Positions 22,027-33,778 of a stretch of 64,000 bases of DNA are shown piece by piece. The notes under the pieces were generated by a model. The model ran no database searches. It was not told the DNA's origin and saw nothing but the letters and a program-made list of their open reading frames with translations. Source of the stretch: Ipomoea triloba (Eukaryota > Streptophyta > Magnoliopsida > Solanales > Convolvulaceae); the NCBI RefSeq assembly GCF_003576645.1, contig NC_044924.1:736771-800770 (forward strand), written 5' to 3'. Each line of letters begins with the position of its first letter. Position 1 is the first letter of the stretch. The position numbers and the translations under genes were made by a program.

Positions 22027-23433
22027 ATGGCTTCCGAGGAACAGATGTCCGCAATCAAGGTATGTGGTTTTGAGACGCTGTGTGAGGTCTGCAAAATTGG
22101 TTCTTTGATGCAATAAGTTTATGAATTTCTCGCTTGATTTATTGCTACTGATGGCGCTATTTGACTGTTTTTAGGCCGCAAAAGTGCTCATGGTTGGTGC
22201 CGGTGGCATTGGCTGTGAGCTTCTAAAAACCCTTGCTCTCTCTGGCTTTCAGAACATTCACATCGTGAGTTCAATTTGTGCCCTACTTTTGGAGTATTCT
22301 CAACTTTCAAAACATGAATTTTAGGGTTTATGACCAACTTTTTGGGTTTATTGGTTTGGATTTTAATGGGTTAGAGTGGGGTATCTCTGGTGTTTGTAAT
22401 GATAATACGAAGCCACTTTCTGGCTGAGTGGGCTGGAAAAACTAAGTGACATAAGCATACCTTAGTCCTTAGATGGTTTTGCTTTCTGAAATTTGCTCCT
22501 TTCATGAAGTTATATTTATTTATTTATTTGCAGGCTAAACTCAGTTGTGATTTTTTAAGATGATTCTTTGATTAGGTCTAAGTGAATTTTATTACCCCTC
22601 AACTAAAGATTCATCCATTTATGGATGTTGAAGGGTAGTTATCTGAGAGTTGAAGTTAAATCTTAGGATTGGGAATTAGTGAAATTCTATATTTGAGGGA
22701 AAAAAACAAGAATTTATGTAAAATGATAGGACTTAGTGAGTAGTGACTGATGAGATTGGAGTAGTTTCATGAAATTATAAGGAATGGATGTAAACAATGG
22801 AGCTATGGCATCTGCAATGCTTTGTTGTTATGTGACAAATGAGAAAATTGGACTGATTGTTACTGCTGTCTTTGACACTTCAATTGGCAGGACGGGTTCC
22901 ACCTATGTTTTGATATCAAGTAGATATATATATTAGAAGATATATATATACACTCTACAGCTTGGTTTATATAAATGATTAACAATTTGATCCACTTTTA
23001 TTTAATTTTTGGGGTTTTAATTTGTTCATTGTACTACTTTGCAGGTTGACATGGACACAATAGAAGTAAGCAACTTAAACAGACAGTTTTTGTTCCGGCA
23101 GTCTCATGTCGGGCAATCTAAAGCCAAAGTGAGTTTCTTCTCATATCTTAAGTTGCAATATTTTAGCATATTCAAAATTCTCCGGTTATAATGCTTTCTC
23201 AAAATCTTACCCAGGTTGCTAGGGAAGCTGTCTTAAAATTTAGGCCTGGAATAAAAATTGAACCTTACCATGCAAATGTTAAAGATCCCAACTTCGGTGT
23301 CGATTTCTTCAAGGAATTCAATGTTGTTCTAAATGGGCTTGACAATTTAGATGCTAGGCGACATGTGAACCGCCTTTGCTTGGCAGCTGGCGTTCCATTG
23401 GTTGAGAGTGGGATAACTGGATTCCTTGGACAG
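22027..23433 (+). CDS. SAE2: SUMO-activating enzyme subunit 2, exons 1-4 only
   Basis: Catalytic half of the SUMO E1, which adenylates SUMO and carries it as a thioester. Exons 22027-22059, 22175-22264, 23045-23128 and 23215-23433 join in frame to 142 codons. Visible ThiF features: nucleotide loop [12 protein letters not shown] (about residues 17-28), [17 protein letters not shown] with the conserved Asp, Asn and Arg, GQSKAKVA, and [16 protein letters not shown], ending at [15 protein letters not shown] before a GT donor. The family is normally about 600-650 residues; the catalytic cysteine domain, zinc CxxC motifs and ubiquitin-fold domain are absent from the window. A kinase gene on the other strand starts 625 bp further on. 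Truncated gene or misassembly. Confidence 0.92.
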
Positions 23434-24057
23434 GTACTGTTGCCACCTTATAGATTATTCATTATTCACGGGTGTTTGGTAACTTATTTTCTTGAGATTT
23501 ATACGTAACCACCATCGATCTTTCTGATTAGGGTCAGATGAAAGTTTTTGACGATGTGTAAATAGGAAAACTGATTATGATGTTATGAGCCAGTTTGGAT
23601 AAACAGCTTTAACTGAGTGCTTTGACGACAAATAAGCTAATAGTGATCAAATAAGTCAAAATTAACTGATAAACTAACTATTTTATCAAATAGGACCTTA
23701 AAGTTTTCAAAACATACATTTCTTTCATGTTTCTGGTCGTTTTGTTTTGCAATTTGGGAGAGAACGAAGGATCCAAACCTCAAAAAAAAAACAAATGTAA
23801 AGTGTAATAAACACTGTACTATATGAAGGAATACAAGACTCAATCATCTATCTGACTAAACCAGTACAAGTAATGAATTAACTAACGTTAGAGACATAAA
23901 ACTAACATAGTAACTAAGGATGAGATGTTGTTGCTGCTGCTTCTTCACTCCTGAATTGGGTGCTAATACTAACAGGCTGCTGTGCTGGTTCTGGTTTCAA
24001 ACTACTCAGTAGCTAAATGACTGAAGGGATTGTTAGAGGGGGCAATGGAAGGCGAAA
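23434..24057. other. Non-coding junction between truncated SAE2 and the kinase pseudogene
   Basis: Begins as SAE2 intron 4. No SAE2 exon 5 is visible before the 3' end of the convergent CrRLK1L gene. The breakpoint is not marked by an obvious transposon end. Confidence 0.5.
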
Positions 24058-26067
24058 TCACAGCCTGCGAATTTGGCGCTGCAAACGACTTGTTTTCTTC
24101 GTTGGTTTCCCCATTGCAGATGCCTCTTGCAGCTGCAATGCATATTCAAGATTCCAAAACACATCTCCCATGGTAGGCCTATCGGCCCCGTATTCTGCCA
24201 AGCATTTCTCTGCAGCTTCTGCAAATTTCCTCATCGATTCCGGGTTTATTTGCCCCACAAGCGTGGGATCAATTGCCCACTCCACCAAGTTCATCTGATC
24301 CCTCGGTAGCTGAAGATTAATGGCTTGCCGGGCACATAATACTTCAAGAAGTACTACTCCGAATGAATAGACATTTGATTTATCAGTTAATTGTTGCTTT
24401 TTGAAGTACTCTGGATCAAGGTACTCGAAACTGCCTTTCACGGAGGTGCTCACGTGATTCTGTTCCGGCGCGGTAGATGCGTTTTTGGACAGCCCGAAAT
24501 CCACCATTTTCGCAACGAACTTTTCGTCGAGCAAGATGTTGGTGCTCTTCACGTCCTGGTGGATTATCCCTACGCCGCGCCTGTATGCAGGTAATGTAGT
24601 CCCCTGGCGGCTCTGATGCAGATTTCCAGGCGTTGTTTCCATGAAAGGGAGGGTAAATTCTTGCCGTAAAGATGGTCCCGTAAGGGGCCATTGGACATGT
24701 ATTCATAAACCAGACACATCTCATTGTTCTCGTCGCAGTATCCAATTAGGGATACTAAATGCCGGTGCCGGAGTTTGGATAACATATGAATTTCCGTCTG
24801 GAATTCGTGGAAGCCTTGTTTCAATTGCGGATTTCCCCGTTTCACGGCGATTTTGGTTTTCTCGTCCACTAATCTCAAATACACGCTCCCGAACCCTCCG
24901 ATTCCGATGATTTTCGTTGTCTCCGAATTGTTCGTCGCCTCCTGCAATTCCAAGAACGAGAAATACCTGCCGAATTCGGTCGTTGATGAGAAGAACAAGC
25001 TCTGCCGCGATCCTAATGGAGTTCTGTTAGGGTTCGTGAAAGTTGCGTCTTTGGCGTGGACGGGAAGCAACCACGACGAGAAACTGCTCCTCCTCCGCCA
25101 GTCCTGCGGCCGCTTCCGCCACTTTACCGCCATCGCGCCTAACCCTACGAACGAACCAAACATCATCGCGAAGCCTACGGCCGCAACCGTTTGACGGTCT
25201 CCGTTCGTCCTATCCGACGCTCTTGTCCCGTCCACGCCGAATTCTCCGTCCAAACTCCCCACGGAATCATTCATCTTAAGCACTTCCACCCCATTAAGAA
25301 TCGCATTTCTCGTCCCCTGAGCTTCATCATCCACGGGAGAAATTTTAATCTCCAGCGGACTGGAAACCATGGTGGAATTCACCACAATATCTTTGTAGTA
25401 CGCCGTCGCCAATAGCCTTGTCAACGTCGATAAATCCAGCCCCGAAATTGCTATCTTGTCGTTGATATACACGTTGAAATATAGCTCATTCAGCGACTTG
25501 CTAACGATATCGCAGAAATGGAGACGAATAAGATACCAGAAATGAACAGTAACGTCCATTCTCCAAGTGATGTTAAAATTAGGTTTCACCGATTTGGAAT
25601 CTGCGAGTTCTAGCGCCGATGCATAAACCAACGGTGGAGCAATGAGCGACGAGCCTCCCACTTCCGGATAGGAGATGATCGCCGGCGAAACCGCGACATT
25701 CTTTCCCATTTGCATAGGGTCAAGGTATGGAGTGTCGGGGTGCCATATTCTCTGTAAGGAGTTTTGGTCGGTTAGAATTTCAGGGCCGCCCACGTTAAGG
25801 CGGTAGACGGTCTGAAAGCTGTGAGTTGAGAGCTCGAATTTCTGTGAAACGGGGAAAAGAAGGGTGGCGTATTCACCGATGAGCGGATTGGGGGCGGAGA
25901 CGAATTCAATGGCATTAACGAATGCAACGGTGCCTTTCGGCTTGAACTTCAACGGGAAATGCTCCGTCGTGACATTGACAAGAAACTCCTTCATTATCAC
26001 ACTCGTGTTGTTCTGAAGCTCGAATTGGTGAAGAAGAACTAACTTGTTTGAATTGGCATGCAACTTG
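24058..26067 (-). pseudogene. CrRLK1L receptor-like kinase (FERONIA/THESEUS family), truncated and frameshifted
   Basis: Family members are plasma-membrane receptors with malectin-like ectodomains. The first frame (24570 to about 26067) begins inside the malectin region (LVLLHQFELQNN, NAIEFVSAPNPLI), has a transmembrane segment near residues 290-310 (VAAVGFAMMFGSFVGLGAMA), and a kinase domain with GIGGFGSVY and IAVKRGN. It stops at TAG 24570-24572 after [12 protein letters not shown]. The second frame resumes one base out at [12 protein letters not shown] and runs to 24058. Family comparison suggests CAG to TAG plus one lost G. Further changed key residues: HRD is HQD, GSFGYLDPEY is [10 protein letters not shown], and KSDVYSFG is KSNVYSFG. 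The signal peptide and first malectin part are missing; similarity ends at a T-rich tract shared with a three-copy repeat. Single-exon structure is normal for the family. Confidence 0.88.
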
Positions 26068-26780
26068 ATTTTTTTTTTTTTTTAGTAAAAAAGAAGGAAT
26101 AATTGATATGAAGAAGCTAGGAAGGAGCCATTATTGCATCCCGGCCAGGATAAGACAGTGGTTACGTTTTAGCACTTTGACTTGATTTTCGATCACTTCT
26201 TTTATAATAAAGCTAATAAGAAGCAGCGCATGCATGCATGAATTGAGGCTAAGCTATCCTAGCAAGCAAGCTTGATTAGATAAAAAAAAAATGATGATCG
26301 TCACGTCACTACTTAGCTTCTTCTCGAGTGCCTTCGTTTCTTCTTTCCCTTTCATTACTACTAGAGATGCAAGAAGCGTTAGAAAGCAGTGCACGCAGAG
26401 GGAAGAGACCTCCTCTCCTTCCGTGGAAGCTAAAGAAACCTTGTCATTCTTGATTCATGGTCCCCTTCCAACCTCAAAATTAAAACTTGTATGTGTAACA
26501 ACTAGACATGCAATACTACTACTACTACTGCGTACTGTAACTACATATGTTACCCAGATAAACATGAGAGATTATTCTACGTACTCTAGTAATTGGACTA
26601 TTATTAAGTTGTTAGGTTATATTGGATGGGATATTAGAGCCTTGGTGGTCGGTGCTGCGAAAATTATTGTGGGTGGACCATGGTCCACGTAGTGTTGTGT
26701 GGATCATAACAAAAAATACATTTTTAATATACTAAATGTATGTATATTATTTGTTTACTGAATATACATTTCCCATGAAT
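26047..26780. repeat. Unit of a three-copy dispersed repeat
   Basis: Almost the same sequence occurs at about 47322-48033 and, through the contig overlap, 48885-49596. It starts at TTTGAATTGGCATGCAAC, which in this place is still kinase coding sequence, so the repeat boundary and kinase boundary overlap. It includes a 133-codon open frame (26291-26692) that is shorter in the other copies and has no recognisable domain, and ends in a GGACCATGGTCC-type foldback element (about 26658-26805). Confidence 0.8.
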
Positions 26781-26805
26781 ACATGGTCCAAATAACCAGT
26801 CTAAC

Positions 26806-27007
26806 ACTGATTGCTCCAAATGATTCTCCATTCCCACAATACATAAGAAATTAAGAATCATCAACACTGCTACACAAAACCAAAAGGAGCACGCATCACA
26901 CAAACAACAAATCTATGCAAAATAGAACTCAAAATACAGATACAGAAACACAGCATAAACTCACGCAGATCCTTAAAGCAAAAACATAATCTAGAAAGAT
27001 TTTTTAC
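26806..27007. other. Intron or 3' flank of the small basic gene
   Basis: AT-rich; on the minus strand it follows the exon ending at 27008 and may hold further exons that I cannot recognise. Confidence 0.4.
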
Positions 27008-27367
27008 TTGTTTAGCCTTAGATTTGAGAATTTTAGGCTTTTTAGAAACTAGCTTTTCCTTGCTCTCCAATGGCATCTTCCTCTTAGTCTGCAACGCAAC
27101 AGGTAAAACCACAAACGATCAATAACGAAAGTAACTTAAAGGCGGAAATAGTCGTGTATATATGTATATATATAATATATGCATGTATTGTATAGTCGCA
27201 TGTGTATATATATGTATAATAAAAGAAAAGTAAAAATGTATTGAGACAGAGACCTTAGAGGAAGAAGCGGCGGGTGCCGATGTGGACAGAGAATGAGAAA
27301 GCCGTACTTCGTGCGAACAGATTTCGGAGTCAATTCGTTGTTTAACATTCGAGTGCTTAGTTTCCAT
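27008..27367 (-). CDS. Small basic protein of unknown function, first two exons
   Basis: Exon 1 (27254-27367) encodes METKHSNVKQ..ASSSK; exon 2 (27008-27088) encodes TKRKMPLESKEKLVSKKPK..KQ. Both exon edges have GT or AG signals and keep frame (38 + 27 codons). The product is strongly basic in exon 2 with a likely nuclear localisation signal (KKPKILKSKAK). I do not recognise the family. Support for a real gene comes from the clean splice signals and from the second contig copy, where exon 1 differs by a few substitutions but keeps its frame. Further exons may lie downstream. Confidence 0.45.
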
Positions 27368-27468
27368 GGTTGTCTTTTGGACTTTCTCTCACTAGCAGAA
27401 GTACCAGGTAGGCGTATACAAAATGTATGTGTGTGTATATGTATATATGTAATGATATACGGAATATA

Positions 27469-27513
<45 letters not shown>

Positions 27514-27514
27514 N

Positions 27515-27843
27515 AGGCGGAAATAGTCGTGTATATATGTATATATATAATATATGCATGTATTGTATAGTCGCATGTGTATATATATGTATAATAAAAG
27601 AAAAGTAAAAATGTATTGAGACAGAGACCTTAGAGGAAGAAGCGGCGGGTGTCGATGTGGACAGAGAATGAGAAAGCCGTACTTTGTGCGAACAGATTTC
27701 GGAGTCAATTCGTTGTTTAACATTCGAGTGCTTAGTTTCCATGGTTGTCTTTTGGACTTTCTCTCACTAGCAGAAGTACCAGGTAGGCGTATACAAAATG
27801 TATGTGTGTGTATATGTATATATGTAATGATATACGGAATATA

Positions 27844-27890
<47 letters not shown>
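27515..27890. repeat. Retained contig overlap (same as 27140-27513)
   Basis: Starts with AGGCGGAAATAGTCGTG right after the N at 27514 and ends in an (AT)n tract, as does its partner. Several single-base differences (for example GCCGATGTGG against GTCGATGTGG) suggest two haplotypes. It contains the second copy of exon 1 of the small basic gene at 27629-27742. Confidence 0.9.
27629..27742 (-). CDS. Exon 1 of the small basic unknown gene, second contig copy
   Basis: Same as 27254-27367, with substitutions changing E to K (CSHEV to CSHKV) and A to T (STSAP to STSTP), and the donor kept. The following exon is not in this contig on the downstream side. Confidence 0.45.
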
Positions 27891-27926
<36 letters not shown>

Positions 27927-28101
27927 TGTGGAGAGAGATAGAGAGCCAACCAAGCTGAGAGAGACAGGCAAACGCGGGGCCAGGAGCAGACCAGCTAGGT
28001 GGGCCCGAGCGACGTAGGACCGGCAGTCCACCGTTTTTGAACAAACGCGCCCATTTTCTTGCCTTTTTTTCTTTTTTCTACTTTTAACACCCAACATTAT
28101 C

Positions 28102-28560
28102 AGCCCGTTTGGTTCGCTGGAAAATATTTGAAGGAAATAGAATTCAAATTCCATGGAAAACAAATTACCAGGAAAGTGGATTCTATTGTTTGGTTGGTAG
28201 AAAAGAAATTACTGGGAATATGAATTCCATTGTTTGGTTGAGTTTGGAATGATAAGGAATAATGTGTATAATGACATAAATAACCCTACACAATAATAAT
28301 AATAATAATAATAATATAATAATAATAATAATAATAAGAGTAATTAATAAAGTTTAGTGGGGGCAAAATTGTAATACTAGTTTTCCATGGAAAAAGTTTT
28401 CCATGGAAAACAAAATACCTAAGATTTGCTAGGAAAATGTTTTCCTCATTGTTAAGGAAAACTTTTTCTATGGAAATTGTTTTCCATCCAACAAAACAAC
28501 ATAAAACATCATTTTCCTCAACTTGTGGGAAAATGTTTTCCATCCAACCAAACACCCCCT
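28102..28560. mobile_element. Candidate Tourist-like MITE
   Basis: Left end AGCCCGTTTGGTT and right end AACCAAACACCCCCTT are imperfect inverted repeats (GTTTGGTT core followed by TGGAAAA). The interior repeats TTTTCCATGGAAAA-type palindromes and has an (AAT)n tract at about 28291-28336. GTTTGG ends are typical of PIF/Harbinger-type MITEs. No clear target duplication. Confidence 0.45.
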
Positions 28561-30446
28561 TAAATCATTTCAGCAAGCTTTTACCCAAACCGGAAAACAA
28601 CAATTAATAAGGTGTCGTCGTTTCAGATTCTCCTGCATTTGTTCAGCAGCTTTTTTTTGATATTTTAAATACAGAATTAATGTCATCTCAGATCCTACGA
28701 GTTTTGTGATTCCGTCACATTTGGTTCCTAACTTTTAAATTGATCAATTGTAATCCTCCAAATTTCAAATTTTGACTGATCATATTCCTCTTGTTATATG
28801 ATGTCTGTGTCGTGAAATTTAAGCGTAAAATAGTCCCTTTTTGTCAACACAAGACAAATGCGTAGACTTTCTTGTAGAATTTGCCCTACTAGCGTATTTA
28901 ATAATAATAGCAACTTTGGCGAAAATGTGAATAACTTGTAGGAAATGGGAGATTACCCGTGGTAAAATACAAAATTAAAAAAAATGGTAAAAAAGGAAAG
29001 TATTTAAAATTTGTAAATGAAAAACGAAAGTTATTTTCAAAAACAACATAAGTGGTAAAAGTTTTGGATAAAACAAGTTTGGCATATGTGCACGATTTTT
29101 GCTTATTGTCGTTTTTTTTTCATTTAAATTTCAAATTATGCTAGAATTGATAATTGTTATAAAAAGGATTAATACTAAAATTCCTCGTATTATTTTAGCA
29201 TGCGAATACAATAGATTTAGGTTATTGAATTCAGCAATGTCTATTATTCAATTTTTACTTGATGCTGTTGTAGGATTGTAGGTGTCATTTTGAAGAAAAG
29301 AATGTTAGAATTATGAGACCATCTACAATAATTAGGGATATTTCTACTTTACATTCTCACCTAATATTCATTATATACTCAACATAATAATTTATATTAC
29401 ACATTATATTATAAATAAATAAAACTAAAAAATTAAATTTGATCGTGATAGACAATTACGCATACAACTGTCCATATAGATATTTGTGGTGTTCAGGGAT
29501 CTAATTATAATTTTTTTGAATTCTATAGCCTAATTGCATTTTGCATTTTTGTGTGTAATTGAGTGGCCTATTTGGCTCTTATTCCTTACAAAAATGATAA
29601 GGAGTTTATTCTCTAATAAAAAGAGACATGATGATTTAGAGAGACACACCAAACATTTGTGTGTGTGTCAGTGTGTGTGTGTGTATATAAAGGTCAAATT
29701 GCAAATCTCTCCAAAAAAAAGGTCAATTTGCAAAAGAAACGAATTTGTCAATTTCAAAACGAAAGGGCTACATCATGACCAAACTAGGCCTAGCCTCTAG
29801 GCCCAAAATACTACCAAATCAACAACCCAAGTTTATTCCCTGCAGGCTACAGCTCACATACTGACCCAAATCAAAGCCTCTGACCAGAATCCATTCAGTG
29901 GCCTGTGGCGATAAGTCTTAACAGGAATTTTTTTTTTTTTTTTGAGAAAGTCTTAACAGAATTGTTTTTCGATCTTCTTCGAAACTCCACCGGAATACCG
30001 ATACTGATACCTAACAACGGCGTGATTCGTGGCGGCGAGCCTGAGTCCACCAACCGCCAGATTCGCGTTTATTTTATATCGCACGGGTAAAACACTATTT
30101 AAGATATATAATTATAAAGATATATTAATCAAGGATTAAAAATTTAAATACAGTCTATCAAACGCATCATTACTCATATCAGATAATGGTGTTAGCAAAC
30201 CACTATCAACGAAATTTCCAAATTGTTGTTTCGAATGGATGATGTGCGATATTGATGATGAACGATTATTGGGACCAAGTCCAGATCTGGTCACTTTTCA
30301 TGGAGAAGGCAAACAGTTTTCACCGGAGTTCCACCGAAGAAGGAGATCGCGACGGTTTGACTGTCGTCGGAATTTCGTGTGAGATGATGCCAGAATGAGG
30401 ATGATCTGTAATAACTAGTCAACTACCGATATAACATGTTAAAGGG
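28561..30446. other. Intergenic, no gene recognised
   Basis: AT-rich with small open frames of no known family and a (GT)n tract at about 29655-29685. Bases 29940-30110 and 30230-30400 are somewhat GC-richer and could be remnants of coding sequence, but no domain is visible. Confidence 0.4.
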
Positions 30447-30781
30447 CAGTTGTTATACCATGGACCATTGTCCACAATGCATTGTGGACCATGGGTCATG
30501 GTTGATACAGCAGTTGTGTGTTGAACTGATACTGTAGTTGTGGTGAAAGGGAACTGCAGTTGCGCGGAACAGAGGTCGTGTCATCCATCTGGAATTGCAG
30601 TTGTGTTTAACGGATATTGCAGTTGTGTTGAAAGGATACTGCAGTTGTGTTGAACGGATGAACGGTCTCTGTTTTGTGCAACTGCAGTTTCCTTTCAACA
30701 CAACTGCAGTATCCTTTCAACACAACTGCAGTATCAGTTATGATCATGGTCCACAATGCATGGTCCACAATATAATTTGCG
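30447..30781. mobile_element. Foldback MITE with 9-bp target duplication
   Basis: GTTAAAGGG flanks both sides (30438-30446 and 30782-30790). The ends read CAGTTGTTATACCATGGACC and, as reverse complement of the other side, CGCAAATTATATTGTGGACC. The arms pair over about 150 bp. The interior is made of the word ACTGCAGTTGTGTTGAA and its reverse complement, each several times. The 9-bp duplication suggests a Mutator-like mobiliser. Confidence 0.8.
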
Positions 30782-30790
30782 GTTAAAGGG

Positions 30791-31250
30791 TGTTGATAGT
30801 AAATATACTCCAGGACCGGTCGGACACACTTCGGACCCGGTCGGGTAGCGTGCGGTCGGGAGGTCGGTTTATCGGCGTATGGTCTGCCGGAAAGCCGGTC
30901 GTCACGGGCCGAACAGTGCCCCGATGGGCCCCGACACGACGTGCCAATGACCGCCACGTACCTCTTCCCGCTTGGGCGTAGAGTGAGGTGGGCGCATGTG
31001 CGCCACGTTTCCGTCATGCCGGAGGTCCGGCACTCGCACTTTTCTCCCTTATAAATAACGCATTTATGAGGACATAGAGGATCTTTTGGCCGTTTCTAGA
31101 CTAAGACTTAAAGAGAGCTCGGATAGTAGGGAAGCCCACTGCCGACCCGCCGAGCCCTTTGAGCATTTATTGACTTGTAATCGGGTTTGGATCCTTGAGC
31201 TATATAAGATCGTATTTTCCGGTTTTCCTTGGTGCCCGTATTTTACAGTA
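30791..31250. mobile_element. LTR-like fragment
   Basis: Abrupt GC-rich block in AT-rich surroundings, with CGGTCGGG-type repeats, a TATAAATA box near 31050 and a following transcribed-looking AT-rich part. This resembles the U3-R part of a plant LTR, but no second LTR, primer site or target duplication was found. Confidence 0.35.
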
Positions 31251-31427
31251 TTAGGTGTAATTGGACATTTTTAAAAATTAAAGGCCTAATTGACTTTTCA
31301 ACTAAAGTTTATAGATTTATTTAACCCAATATAAAGAATTAGGGTGTAATTGGACATTTTTAAAAATTAAAGGCCTAATTGACTTTTCAACTAAAGTTTA
31401 TAGACTTATTTAACCCATTATAAAGAA
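31251..31427. repeat. 89-bp tandem duplication
   Basis: TGTAATTGGACATTTTTAAA recurs 89 bp apart (31256 and 31345). The motif resembles the ends of foldback MITEs that start with phrases such as GGCCTAATTG. Confidence 0.7.
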
Positions 31428-32375
31428 CTAGTACTCCACCCATGCGATGCACGGAATATATAAATCAGCGTATACATACATGAGAACAAACAATAAAAAA
31501 AAAAACACATACAATTTTATAAATAAATTTACACAATAGAATAAATATGGAATTGAATTCTAAATCACTTTTTATCTTACTAATTGTATTCTTAATAATA
31601 TAAGTAACACCAAGCACAAAGAAAGTGATAAAGAAGTAATAATAATTGAAATACATCCTCATTATGAATAGTGAAAAATTATAAACACAACAACAAATTT
31701 ATAACATTACAATTGTAGATGGAAGATTAATAAACACAATACAATAATAAATTTAAAATAAATAATTAACACAATAATAAGTTCGCAACAAAATATACAT
31801 AAAAAAAGTATTAATAGTTTAAAAAAAAATTAAAAATTTAATTGGCATAATGTACGTAATATAATGCTACAGAAATATTTATATATTCAATGTTTTATTA
31901 TAAAATTACACAACGTAATAACTTGAAAAAATAAAATTAGAACTTTGTAATTATGAGAATTGAATGAACACATTGCACATTAAAAATCAATAATAAATAA
32001 ATACATTATCTTGAAATTAAAAAAAAAAACATAAATGAATTAAATAACATTTTTATTAGATTGAAACAATTACCAATTAAATTGCAAGATCATAACTTCT
32101 ATATTTTCTATATACAACTTAAATTGCAAGATCATAACTTCTATATTTTCTATATACAACAATCCATTCATACTATTAATAATATTTATATTTTTCATTG
32201 TATTTATAGTATAATCTTAAAACAATCAAGAGTCCAATAATATAGATGAGCAGCCCAATTATTTACAATTAATTCAGATCTGCATATGGATTACATAGCC
32301 CAGAACCCAGACCCATAAACCCGACCCAGTTACTACCCATAATAATACAAAAATTACACCTAACCCTACACCATA
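31428..32375 (-). mobile_element. Helitron-like 3' end on the minus strand, body to the right
   Basis: Read on the minus strand, the hairpin CCGTGCATCGCATGG (31440-31454) is followed by GTGGAGTA and CTAG (31428-31431), then T: the same terminus type as at 656-848. The body to the right is very AT-rich and has no gene. It contains a 42-bp tandem duplication starting at 32077 and 32119. The 5' end is not located and the stated right limit is only the next element's target site. Confidence 0.45.
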
Positions 32376-32383
32376 CCCACAGC

Positions 32384-33047
32384 TAGGGTTGTTAGCGAAC
32401 AGAGCTTTCGACAAACTACTCGTGTTCGAGCTCGGTAAGCGTTCGTTTATGTTCGTTTATTAAGGTAAACGAACATTAACAAACAAAATTTAGAGCTTGG
32501 TTAATAAACGAACAGAGTATGAACAGTGGTAAGCTCGTTTGCTAAGTGTTCGCGAACAAGCTCGTTTGTATTCGTTTAGTAGTGTTCGTGAACAAGCTCG
32601 TTTGTGTTCGTTTAGTAGTGTTCGCGAACAAGCTCGTTTAGTGTTCGTTTAATAATGTTCGCGAACATGTTTATATATATAAAATTGTTCGTGAAGATGT
32701 GAATGCAGATTATTTATTGTTCGCGAACAAATTGTGTTCATGAACATGTGCAGGTGTTTGGTTATTAAGTGTTCACGAACGTGTTCCTGAACGTAAATGA
32801 ACATGTTTGTGAACGTGTTTGTTAACGTTTGCGAACACGTTCGTGAATGTGTTCGTTAATGTTAAACGAACACGTTCGTGAACATGTTCGCGAACGTTAA
32901 CGAACATTAACGAACGCTTAACAAACAAACACGAACATGATTTTCAAAAACTTTAACAAACGAACACGAACACGAACACCCCAAAATCCTTAACAAACGA
33001 ACACGAACAACCTCCGTTCGTTTATGTTCGGTTCGTTAACAGCCCTA
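32384..33047. mobile_element. hAT-type MITE with 8-bp target duplication
   Basis: CCCACAGC is present exactly on both sides (32376-32383 and 33048-33055). The element starts TAGGGTTGTTAGCGAAC and ends GTTCGTTAACAGCCCTA, imperfect terminal inverted repeats of about 16 bp beginning with the hAT-like TAGGG. The 664-bp interior is almost wholly built from GTTCG/CGAAC words, many of them full palindromes (GTTCGCGAAC). No transposase. Confidence 0.9.
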
Positions 33048-33058
33048 CCCACAGCCAG

Positions 33059-33778
33059 CAATCGTTATACCCTGCACCACGGTGCACATAGCAATGTGCA
33101 CCACGTACGTAAAACGACGTCGTTTTGGTGTTATTGGACGCGGACACGAATGACTCCAGAAAATTCATTATCTATAATACACATAATCATTATCTATAAT
33201 ACACAGAATGTTTGCCTAGAATACACAGAATGTTTGCCCAGAATACACAGAATATTGACACAAAATACACAGATGTTAGTGGACGCGAATGACTTCAGGG
33301 AATTCATTATCTATAAACACATAATCATTATATAGAATACACAGAACGTTTGCCTAGAATACACAGAATGTTTGCCCAGAATACATAGAATATTGACACA
33401 AAATACACAGAACTCATCCTCCTAACATTCGAATGTACAAACACATCACAACCTGTGTTAATAACATGAATACACAGAATATTGACACAAAATACACAGA
33501 ACTTATCCTCCTAAACATTCGAATGCACAAACACATCACAACATGTGTTACTAACATGAATACACATAACAGTTGCCTAGAATACACAGAACGGTTGCCT
33601 AGAATACACAGAATGATTGCTTGGAATACACAGAATATTAACATAAATACAGAGACCGCGCGAAACGGGAAACGTGATTTCTAAAAAAAGGACGATTAAT
33701 TTACAATGCTCAAAACGACGTCGTTTAGGTACGTGGTGCACATTGCTATGTGCACCGTGGTGCATGGTATAATTTTCC
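33059..33778. mobile_element. Inverted-repeat element with GAATACACAGAA tandem interior
   Basis: The left arm (33065-33126) starts TTATACCCTGCACCACGG and ends in ACGACGTCGTTTT; the right arm (33711-33773) is its reverse complement with few changes. Between them are about fifteen copies of the word GAATACACAGAA with short variable spacers, all in one direction. The outer TTATACC matches the neighbouring foldback family. A target duplication was not clear. It lies 3 bp past the hAT element's target site. Copied at about 34655-35374. Confidence 0.75.

Noticed and set aside
27136..28044. 302-codon minus-strand frame spanning an N
   Set aside because: Made of (AT)n-coded Tyr/Ile runs and crosses the contig join; only the METKHSNVKQ exon inside it looks real.
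33024..33335. Open frames in the 33-kb element
   Set aside because: They translate the tandem word GAATACACAGAA and the terminal repeat; no protein signal.
33200..33660. CRISPR-like array of regularly spaced repeats
   Set aside because: Short words with similar spacing, but the window is plant nuclear DNA, spacers are not unique and the array lies inside inverted-repeat ends.
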